From positions 1 to 28,105 of the forward strand of contig JAOXYB010039728.1 in NCBI GenBank assembly GCA_028565635.1: 28,105 bases of DNA, given 5' to 3'. Shown in pieces: positions 11,001 to 23,000 of this stretch. A program made the position numbers and the translations under genes. The stretch is from Phoronis ovalis. Lineage: Eukaryota; Phoronida; Phoronidae. Numbering within the stretch: position 1 is the first letter of the stretch; the number at the start of each line of letters is the position of its first letter. The notes beneath the pieces are model-generated. The model was not told the DNA's origin, ran no database searches, and saw only the letters and a list, made by a program, of their open reading frames with translations.

Positions 11001-14000
11001 TATAACATTTACTACAAAGAATATCTTCTGTTTACTATCAAATATTACTTCAAACTAGAACCTAGAAATAGTCAAGAGAATTCAACTTGCAACAAGACAG
11101 AGTTGAAGTATGTCCCACAAGTTCATAACATACAAAAAGGAAATGATTAATCATGCAGGCGAAATAACAAATGCAGTTATGAATCAAAGGTAAATATCAC
11201 TGAAGTCTATGTCACACTTCTTGAGCCATATAATTATCTGGTTGCATACTGCTGAGAAATAATATTGCCAGTATATTTTAGTAAAGGCACAGTGAAAACA
11301 ATACTTACCATTCTAAACTTGTGAATTTCCTAATCATAAAACTTTTTGGAAAAAATGTTTTGCGAAATCCAATGTTAAATCGCTGTCCAAAATATGTGCG
11401 ACTCGAAAGAAATTACGGTAACAGCTGCTTTAATTTCATTTGGGGACAAGTTTCAAAGGTAAAGAAGCCTTATTTTGGTGTAATCAATCGGTTCACCGAA
11501 AAATCTTGTATATAACACTTCATTTTCTTAAACGTTCAAAACAACATTTCTGTTGTAAACTACAAAAATGTTAATGATCATGTAAACCAACTGTACCCCA
11601 AACTTCTTAGCTACGAGATAATGTCTCTTTTCCATGAATAAATTGACACATCACCTCACAGGTTAATATTTATAATATTGCACAGCTGTTAAATGGTCTA
11701 CCACTCAGTAGTCCTCCAGATAGCTGTCATGTGTCCTGTAGGTGGCTGCTAATCGCAGTCCATATATTTATTAATTGTTTAAGAAAACTACTGAATGTAG
11801 GTGTCGCGAATAATTTTGACAGCTATTTAACATGGATTTTTTTAGAACATGCTATCATTACAAATTTTCTAAATTCAAAATTTAGAATGCCTGGCATGTA
11901 TTCCGTTTTCACTTTGGCTTTTACTAAAATATGTTCAGTAATAATTTTTCTTGGCTAAAATATGCAATGAAATATGAGGTTTAAAAAACTGAGACATAGA
12001 CTTTTACTATGCAAGAAAATACTACATAACTATAGATATTTTCCTATCAAATGCGAAAGCTGGTGGCAAAAAAATGCACAATTTATTGTTTCCCAACATC
12101 ATAGTTACTTATAATGAATGACAATTTGCTGACATTACTACTTCGAACTATGGTACCCTTACTATTAATTTGATGGTGCAATTTAAAACAAATTATTTAC
12201 TGTTAAGACTGCCATCTACGAAACAGCATTGGATTTGACAGTTACTAATGTGCAAACTCGGATATTATGGAAGAGAATGCGAAATTCATCCTGCAGTAAA
12301 ATCGTACAAAAGGAATTCTGGCTTGAATTCTATTTCAGTTGATCAGAATTAATTTTCATATTATTCGATGCGAGTACATTTAAGAAGTGTGATCTAGTTT
12401 CAAATGCAAAAACAAACAAATTAATAGTTTTACATGAATATTCGTTTAATAGTCTTAAGTAACAGATCATCATGCTAATTTTAGGGGGTTTTTTTGGCAC
12501 CGTCAAGAGAAAGAAATTAATTCAGAGAGGGGAATGTAAGGATAGATGTGTACTAGCTGAATATTATCAAATACTTTGTTTACAAAAAGACATAATAACA
12601 GAACTTACAAAGGGTTTATATTCTTCTCTGTCACACCCAGGACTACGAGATCCGTCATTGAAGAAGATACAATCTGTTGGACCATACGGGATATCGCTGA
12701 TTCTATCAGCAAATATTAACCTCTGTGTCCACAGCCCATTCACAAATTCTAATTTTATGTGTGGTTTATTAGTAGGATTGGGGGTCAGCTAAAACAGAAG
12801 AGACATATATACGCTACTGAGTTAACTTAAGCCAGTATTTGATTGCACTATCTGATTCTGCAAAAAGAGTACTTGTTAAAAAAAATTAAAACTTAACTCA
12901 AATGATGTAAATAAAGATGTTAAGGTCTTAATTTTCTGTTCGACTTAATAAAACTTTTGAATGAATTTAATGCAATTCATTTTCTTACATTCTACCTGCA
13001 CTGCTTGACAAAAAGCCTTCAGGCCAACTTGTTTTTGTCTGATCCTGTTTTCAACAAAAATAGATTAAATTAATTATCATCAAGCATATATTATTATTGT
13101 TTTACAACAGACAAAAATACGCAAAGGCACTGCTCTCCACATTAGTGCCTACCTGCTGAATTTGGTCACATTCTTTTCCTTTACATAAACCTTGTTTCCT
13201 ATAGAAATCTTTGATGTCCTCAGCATTAGCCTCCACTGAAAATAACAGGGGAGAACATTATAAAATACTTACATTTGGGTACAAACAGCAGACATTTATA
13301 TATAACTGTAATACATTACAAATAAAAATTATTACCATGGCCAGCTGATGACTGATGTTCGCACTACTTTTCATGCACTTCACAGGTTTCTACTAATTAA
13401 ATTTAAATTCTATAACATAACTTTCTGATTTTAGGATTCAGTTTATGACTCATAAAATTTGCCTTATTGTTTAAAACAGATTCATTGACAATTGATTTTT
13501 TTTCTAAATTTGACACCTGTATATGTTTCCTAATTAAAGTTATTTCCCAAATAAGTAAAATAAATAAAATCTTGTTCTTTCATGCAAGAATTTTATGTAT
13601 AAGGTTGATGCAAGAGAAAGGGTCTCATTATTCATTGGCTCACAGAAATCTTCCGTGTTCAATGACACTTATTTCAGTTGTTTTATTTTCTTATTACCAA
13701 AGCATGTTTGTCCTGATGGGTCTGGCTGGGGGTCTCCGTTGCAAGCCTGCTGTGGTGGAGGTACGTTCTGCTGGTCCATTGCTGTAAAATAAAACAGGTA
13801 ACGGAATTAGCCAAGTATATAAGAATGGAACCTAGGCAATGGAAAAGTTACAGATATTGATTATTTAGTACTAACAGACTGTGTCTGCTGAAAAACTAGA
13901 TATTAATTACATATTACCAAAACAAATGTCCAAGTTAAAACTAAATAAGTATTACAATAAAACACAGGAGGGTTTTCTTAGTTATGGAGTTGATGGGGAT

Positions 14001-17000
14001 GTGCTGCTGCATGGCTCGATGTACATGCTTCTAACAAATTTTGGGGCACCTATTATGCTCCTGTGGTATATTTTGTGAATAGTTTTGAGGCTTAGTCACG
14101 AAATCTTTGGAAAGGAATATTTTGGGTCTACTTTTCACAGAAAATAGTGTACAAAATCTCATGAAACAAATAACAAGAATATAATTTTGAATATTTAAAA
14201 AACTTTGAAATTATCATGATGGTGTTTGCTTGTTGTCAAAATTTCCACCTTATATTTTGGTAAAGAATTAGCACATCCTCATCCCAAAATATAACCATGA
14301 AAACAGCAACTAAGTGAACATTGGATTTAATACATCCTTTGTTATAAGTTAACACACAACCAAACAGGTTTAATAGAAAATATAACAGTTATGTAACCAT
14401 AAACTGCAGAAATTAATATCAAATCAGACAAGCATTATCAGCAAAGCTGTGTTAGAGGTACTGCAGTTACATTTTGTGATAGTTTTTACCCCAAAACTCA
14501 CATTACTGTATATTAATGAAGGTAAAGACTCTTGTTCTGACAACAATGCTGACCATGGACCACCAGTCCTGCAAATTCAAACATTCTGCTCGACTGGTGT
14601 TATTAAACTTTTTTCTTATTACATAGTGGGCAATCTTTTTTTTCTTACCTTAATTAAGAAAAGAAACGAGTATTGGAGTATTGCCAGGACAGGTGTCAGG
14701 GTCATGAAAATGAGGTACCGGCTTGACTATATACAATTAAACAGTAAAGCAGCAGTCACATTTGATATAACCACTGTAAAGAAAACTGGAGTACCCCTGA
14801 AGCAGCAAGATTTTAAAGCCATCTCCCTCTAAGTACTTGACAACAGTTTCAAGTATCACACTGCCACCTTTTGGAAAAGCACTATTACAGCATACATTTA
14901 CTACTAAAGCGCAATCGAGGCCACTACAATGAAGCGACCGCAGCAGTATGTACTTGTTTAGTACTACCATATTTACCAGCTGGTTTCACATTAGTATGAA
15001 CAGTCCACACTGTATTTATAGGTTTAGAATTACATGGACATGTGCACTTTTTGCTAGGTTTTTCTGAAAACATCAATCAGCATCAGATTCCAGTTAGTAG
15101 TATAAGCTATATGAACACTGGTGTTTTATAGCGAACACAGTATTATAAGATATATAAACACTGGTGTTTTATAACGAACACAGTAGTGTAAGATAATTAT
15201 ATGAACACTGGTGTTTAACAATGGACACAGTTTATACAATTAATTTGCAGGCTCTAATCAAATACTTCAGTATTTTATAATTAATTTAAATGTTCATTAT
15301 TTTATTGATTGAGACTCATTTTTTGCAATCTTTTGTTAAAGGTTAAAGCAAAGCAAAATGTTAAAACATTTAATATTTAGCATACAATTATATTATCTTT
15401 TAAAATATAATACAACTATTATATTACAGTATTTCTATGAGGAACATATTCTAATAGTGTTCATTATTTTAAACGTTATTTTAAATGAAGCAGCAGTTAC
15501 AATCATTGTTAACATTGCCCTATCCTGAAGCCATTTCTACCTGCAATGTTTTCTGTGGCAATTTCATTTTTGTTCTTTGGCTTAGTATTTATCTTACAGA
15601 CACACTTCCATTTGTTTCCAGTAGCTACAGCAAAAATTTAAATTTAGGAAAATTCAGTCTATTTTTTATTTTTAGGTGGATTGGAACAGTGACATATATT
15701 TAGTCAGACAAACATTTAGGATCAGATGTAACATTTTTATACTGGCTCACAGAGTGTGATTTTTAATGAAACAAGCCAACTTACAAGATGTGGACACATT
15801 GGAATACCTCTGGTTTTGTTTAAAGATAAAATAGAAAGTACAAAAAAAAATAAAATTGAAAACTTCTACACCAACCTAGAAGAAATGTCTACCCAAGGAA
15901 TAAAATAGATGTTTCACTGGGGGTGTTAGTTTCTACAATGTAGACTTTATTACTACTGTGCAAGTAGCTGGGCACCATCATATAAGCATCTAATACTCAA
16001 ATACGTCTCCGGCCAATAAACTAACTCTTGCAATAGAAGTTTGGAGAAGATTACTAGATGCTTTTGATAATTTGATTTTGGTCCTGCAACATTCAGAATG
16101 CTGCACATTAAAACACCTGGATATTATTATGTGGCACAGTTAATAGGGAGATGCAGAAAAAACTACAAAATATTTGTGAGGAAAATCAGAAACAAATACA
16201 AACAACATTCAGGCAAAACACAACATCCACTGTTACTATATAAGTTTTGGGTGCTCAGCATGCGCATTCACATATTATTTAGTAACAGAAGTTTATCAAC
16301 AGAAATGCGTAAAAATTGTAGCTCCCAATGTCCTCATAGTTCTATCTATACTATTCTGTGAGAGGAGTCAAACACAATTAACCACTAAATTTTGAACAAG
16401 AAAATAATATGCTCACACTTTGGGCTGAAGATCCTAGGTTGTTAGAATTTTGAAATTAAAACACAAAATAGGGAAACACTTTTGAACTACAGATGGGGGT
16501 CAAAGTTTTGAGTTGTTTTGGGGATATTTGTTCTCAATTTTGTTATAGGCAAGATTTGGTAATTCCAATCAAAATGGTACACATTTTTACATAAGAAGAG
16601 ACTTTAGAAAAATGGTGGCAAACTGGGATGTACAATTCCAAGGACATCAGTCAACAGATCTTCTCTAAATCTACCTGTGAGTTGACAAGGTTGCTGCGGT
16701 AGCTGAGCGCCACAGGCAGTATTAATTTGTTGACAAACATTAGGGCACCCACCAAGAGGTTGGTTCCCTGGACGTGTCCTGGACTCAACTGTGCATCTCT
16801 CGATACCGTCCTCCTACAAAGTTATGACAAATTTAAGCATTATATTTATTTGACACTACAGAAGGCACAGTAAAATAAGGGAAGATCTCAAAAGTTCACA
16901 AACTGATTCTATACGAACACTTTTCGTATAGATTAAACCATGTTTGTATAGAATTAGTTTGTGAACTTGAGATCTTCCCCAAACCTTGCTTAAGAATACT

Positions 17001-20000
17001 CAACAAAGACAATACTTTTTAAGCAGCTTACTGCAACCTTGCTCAATTGAGATAAAAATATGGGGTTACTTTTTTAAAACAGCAGTTATACTAACAAACT
17101 GTCATTGTATCAATAGCACTTTGTCATTTCTTGTAATTCATTTTCATGTGATTTCACCAAAAAACAAACAATTAACACAGATCCTTATATCACGAATTAA
17201 AGTACACAAATGTTTTATGGGCAATCGAACAATTCAATACAGACATAACAAAGTCAACTGTTGAAGCAAACTGTATAAGAATGACTGTACTGGCCACTCT
17301 ACTATATGATGGGCCCCTGAGCATTATATGTATTACAACAGGCTTAGTATTGCTATAATAGACAATCACATTTCATGTGCCATGTACAAGATTGCAGTTG
17401 TAGTGGCCCAATAATACCTGCTAGTGCCTATCAAATCAGGCTCTGAAAATATCTCATTGCTACTACGCACCTTTCTACACACCATCCTAGTCTCTGAGTG
17501 TATCTTTTGTTGTTGCACTTGTTGCTGCTGTACAGGACGACAACTTGGCACAGAAGTGGGTTGATTTTTGAGAGCCTCACTTTGTGCTGCCTGGGTGAAT
17601 TTTGAATAGCATTTGACAGTTCTTAGCATAACAAATGCTTCGTTGTATTTAGGATCTTGTTGCAGTGCCATTTCGTAGTGCCACACTGCTCCAGTTAAGT
17701 TGGTATTAGCTGACAAAAGGTTACCCATGAAGTAATGTGTCATAGGCTACAATTTAAACAATAGGTTCAGAAAAGATTGTAATTTTAATTAAATAAATGT
17801 AAGAACTATGATATTATATTCAAACATTTTAATGTCTATTTGATATTTTAAGCAACAAAGGTGAGCTATGGCGTCTTCCTTCTGAATCCTATGATTGCAT
17901 ATGGGGAAAGGGGGAAATATCACAAGTTGATGAAGTCACCAGTTTCTATCATTAATCCTATTATGTTTTGCTTATCAAAAAAATATTGGCACATATTTTC
18001 AAGAATATGATTTAAAATATCTCCTTATGACACATACTTATGAAACAAGCTAAACATAGTTATATAAGCAAAACAAAATATTCCAAACCTCAGCATCATT
18101 AACCCTTATGGCATCTCGCATCAGTTTAATAGCATCATCAAATTTTCCCAAACGGTACAAAAGGTTTGCCATGTTCACTAAAGGAACATCGAAGTAGTCA
18201 TATGGTACAAAATGTAATGCACGCCTTAAACATTCAATACCGTGATACAAATTACCAATCACACGCCAGTACAGGCCAGCTAAATTGTACATTATCCACC
18301 GCGGACCTAAATTCTGCAAACGAGAGAAACCAATAGATTTGAATAAGATTAATGTTACAAATTCTGTCTTTACTAGTTTTTCTTTGTTGCCTATGTTTTT
18401 TATAACGTCCATGAAGAACAAAATGAATGAACAAATAAAAAGAATACCCAAATAATGCTAGGATGCAAATTAATGTACATTCAAATAATACCATTTGGTA
18501 GCATCACTCTGTATTCACTTACGCTATCCAAGAAATATTAATCGATTAATCTTATAAGATTTAATACAATAACTTATACAATTGTACAATATGTCTATAA
18601 CAAATTGCAAAAGATTTCACTTAGAGTAACAGAAACTGTTTACCTTTTTCAGTCCTGATAGTATTCTCTGGCCAATCTCTTCTTCTGTTACATCTCTGTT
18701 CTTCACAAGGCTTAACAATGTCTAAAATAAATAAAAGACAGTACAAAGTATAAACATAACATAACTACAACTGTACAACTAACAATGGGCTTTCACATTT
18801 TATTCCAATCAGTAACGCAACATGGTATTTACCTTTTTCATGCTTTTATCAGATTTCAGCGGAACTTTTGTTCTCTCTTTGATAGATTGTAGCTCGTCTC
18901 CAAAGACATCTCCATCTTTAGCTTCAGAAATGGTAACACACACTGGAGGGTACCATGGCAGTGGGTGTTCCTGTCCTTGATCTAGATCAATAGCCTCTGT
19001 CAACAGTAAGCTCACCCTGAAATAAAGCAAATAATCTAACTTTCCCGAGAATATACCTGTTACATATAATATAATGTAAGTATCTCGTTCATATCTGATA
19101 ACAATACTTCAATCCTGTCAAGGGTATTTGCATGCACTTGGTGGCATCACTGGTTGAGACAAAACTTTCAACAATTCTGCAATTCATTCTGCAATTAATG
19201 CCATCTGGTACTTACAAATAGTGTATTTGTCAGTTTAAAATGGTTTCTGAACACACATACTTTTTAATGTTGATACTTACAAATGCTAAAATGTATAATA
19301 ATTAAAACAATGTAGGCCTGAACTGAGTAAAAAAACATGTTTCACCATATAATATAGTAACAGCATATTAATTATAATATAATTTCATACTAATATTTCA
19401 AGTGTAACAATACCTGTATATGTAAAATATAAATTATGCAAAAATGTAATGTTCTGTTATCTTTATTTCAATATAACATATTCTTTCTAATCATAGCAAT
19501 TGTTATAAAGTACTCTGGTATGCACCATAAAACATTTTTCTCATAAAATATATTAAAGCATAATTAATTTAATTAGTTTCTATGACACACATAATTGCCA
19601 GACATGTTTTTAAGTTCTGGTTTAAGGAAATAAATTTTTGCTGGTAGCATTACTGTTATAGTTACTGCCTCCAGGTACAATTATATCATAATTCTATCTT
19701 TATCACATGTGCGTTAGTTTGATAAAATAAAACATTGCATGGTATGTCAACAGTTAATATCAGAGATTGATTTTCTATCAATATAACAGATGTGAACAAA
19801 GACAGATTAAGTGCAGGAACTTAAAAAGCTATCATTTTAATGGAAAAAAATAAACGAAAACTTAAAACGTAATGTTCTGTCAACTGTTGCAACACAATGT
19901 CAATTAAAGAAAAAAACAGGTGTGACAAACATTCTAAAATCAATTGGGCTGCACACAACATGAAATGCTTAACTCAACAACACGAATATCTAAATTGAAA

Positions 20001-23000
20001 CAAAAAAAAAGCCTACTACATTTAATTGTCTGTTTTGACATTCGTCTTGTAAAGTAATCAGACATATAATGATAGTGGTACGGGAACATTTTGAGTAACT
20101 GTGCTTTTAGTTCAAATTATTTTTCATTCCTCTTGAATGATTGCCTTGCTGTTAACATCAGCTATACAAAGTATGTCTATTGTAATAAACATTCACAATA
20201 CTTACTCAAAACCTTTATTTTCAGGAGGCAAATAAACTGAAGCAAATTCGTCCCAGGCTGGGAACTTCTGCACGTATTTATCACATTCCTCTTTATTTGG
20301 CCATTCTTTATCCTTGTATACAGGTAGTTTTTCAGAAACCTGGAAAATAAACGTATAATTAGTGAAAAATGAGAAATTCTTCGAATCATGAGTTAACAAA
20401 CAGATAAAATTTCTTTCTGCCTTGTTTCCCATATATATGTTTTAACAAAATGCTTTAACATTTATAATATATAAAAATTACATTAATATTTTTAATATAA
20501 ACATTATTATCACATTGTTGGATGTTTTGCAATGATGTACTAAATGCTACAATCATAGCAAAATAATTTCCATAGCTTATTTAACAATAACAATGCTGCA
20601 ATTAGTATAAAAATACATCTTTTAATAACTGATTCTACTGCACTTACACTACTGTCCAGGTACATAATACAAATACTCCCACCTTTTTGTTGCTTGCTTT
20701 CTTTTTATCTTCATTCTTGTACAATGGAGGCCGGACAGGTTTACTATAATCAGGTTTATTATCTTTTTTCTGTGATTTTTTACCCTAGAAACCATGGAAA
20801 CCAAATTATACTGTTATAAACATACTAAACATACTTATTATGTAACATAAAATTATACAGATCGCTTGCCCATACTGGCTGTCCCCTTCAAGGAACTGCA
20901 ACCACAACATTTCAAAAAAATCAACATACTAGTACTTAATAGACATTTCATACTGGTATATTTCTAAAGGAGTTTACATTTACGACACCAGTAAGCCAAA
21001 TGTGCATTGACTATGCATGGTTTGATTCTGCCCATCAGTTATATCAGAAATGTTTACCTTTACAATTCTAAGGTAGGACTATATGTCAAGCCAAATAAAC
21101 ATTTAAGTGTGTTTTTGTTACTTTAATTTTTTTCAAAAATGTATGCAAACAAAAACAGCATAAAATTGTATAGTCATAAAAACCTGACACAAAAATACCC
21201 TGTTACCACATGATTATGTGAGATGAAATGGTTATTGATATTACCCTTTGCCCAAGAATCTAATCTAGCATAAACTAGTAAAATTCAATTGCATATGTTG
21301 TGCAATACAGTAATGATACTAAGGCATAACTACGAAAATGTTTGATGAATAAGCGAGTGATCGTCTTACTACATTTAAACAATTTTAAAGTTGCAAGCCA
21401 CCATCACCCTGTTACATTTTATCCAACTACTTTGATTACCTTTGCTTATATTTTGGTGGAGCTAAAGCCTTGATAGCTTATCTACGCAGCATATGTGCAC
21501 GCTTAGCTAGCAACTAAACTATTACTCTTTCTTACATTATGCATCTATTGGCAGTGACAATACACAACAAACGAGCACGCTTAGTTGCAAAGCCTTGCAT
21601 CAGCCGTGATCTACAATACCTTTTTAGATTTTTTGCCTTTAGGTTTTTTCCTCTGGAGGAACGTAAAAAAGCAGTTAAAAAAATGAAGCATTGCATACAG
21701 TTAGTGAGTGAGTCATACAGTCGACCATCAGGATATAAAATTACTAAAATTTTACAAAATATCTTATTCATTGTGTATGGTTATTGATATTTTGTGTCCC
21801 AAATAATGCTGCATAAGTAAAATGTTCGACATTTCTTTATGGTCTGTTTTGCAGAGTTTACCCGAAAATGTGTAATATTTGTTTTGAAGAACTCAGAAAA
21901 TACCAAAACTGCACGTTTTTACTTTCAATTGCATTTTTATGAAGTTAAGTAACCAAAATATATATCAATTATTATATAATATTATCGAATTTTCTGAACC
22001 TACCAGAAAATTTTTGTGGGTATTAATGCTTTAATGACTGGATGGGCATGAAAAGCGAGAATAAAATATCCACCCACAAGTCAAATCACTGCCATGACTA
22101 AAAATATGACAATAAAGCAGCTAGAATTATCCTGTGACTTTTATGAACTACTTTTAGACACTTGCCTGCATGGATCAGAAAAGTTAGTATTTCATCCAAA
22201 GCAACAGCGGCATACTTAAAAATTGTGCTTGAATTAGCAATACATAGATAGACATAATATACATAATTTATTCAATATTAGAAACATCTGTCTACCTTAG
22301 ACTGATCACTTGTCCTGTTATCTGCACTAAAATTAAAGTCTAGTTCAGGGAGTTGTTGAGCAGGTTTCCCACAATGCAGAATCTGTCGACCATCTCTTTC
22401 AATCAGTGTACATACTTCACCTATACAAACACAGAAAAGCAAAGCCTCAACAGAAAGAGCTCACATATAATTCATAAACACTATTTTGAGTCACAAAAGT
22501 TTAGTCTTCTAATAAAAAGAACAATACAAAACTACATTACTATTTAGGAAAACGATTTTAGTCATTAAAGCTTTTAGTAACTATTTAAAAATAGTTACTA
22601 AAATAAAGCAAGAGCTTTTGACTCTCACATAGAGTCTTTGCCAATCCAATGAGACTCGAGAAAATGAGTCATGATGCCATGGGTTGTTGGTACATATATC
22701 ACATATATATATGGCATATACCCTTTACAGGGAATGTATATTATAGTCGAGGACATATATGCATCCAACAAATGCTTAAACTTTATTTCATGAATTAACA
22801 GACCGTGAAGAAGCATGCATAAAGGGAATTCACACTTATGAACAATTATGTTCCTGGACCTGTTAATTGTATGAATTCCCTCTGTGCTTGCCTCTTCAGT
22901 CTGATGATTCATGAAAAAAGGAAACATTTGTGGGACTCATATATGTCCCCGACAATAATAGCCTTGATATTCCTGCCACTTGTTAGGTTGACTAAAAATG

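Noticed and set aside
14449-14832. 127-codon plus-strand open frame
   Set aside because: It lies in a TTC17 intron, has no recognisable domain, no conserved start context, and overlaps an equally open antisense frame. Chance or an old repeat is more likely.
14737-14970. Minus-strand frame that could be a TTC17 exon between v14 and v15
   Set aside because: v14 and v15 join directly with matching phase 1, and no acceptor/donor pair in this stretch preserves phase with a family-like sequence.
15980-16072. Inverted AAGCATCTA and complement
   Set aside because: Only about 10 bp matches in AT-rich intron, expected by chance.
21960-22085. Weak inverted repeat around TTTGTGGGTATT and AATATCCACCCACAA
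   Set aside because: The match needs gaps and several mismatches over a long loop, too weak to call an element.
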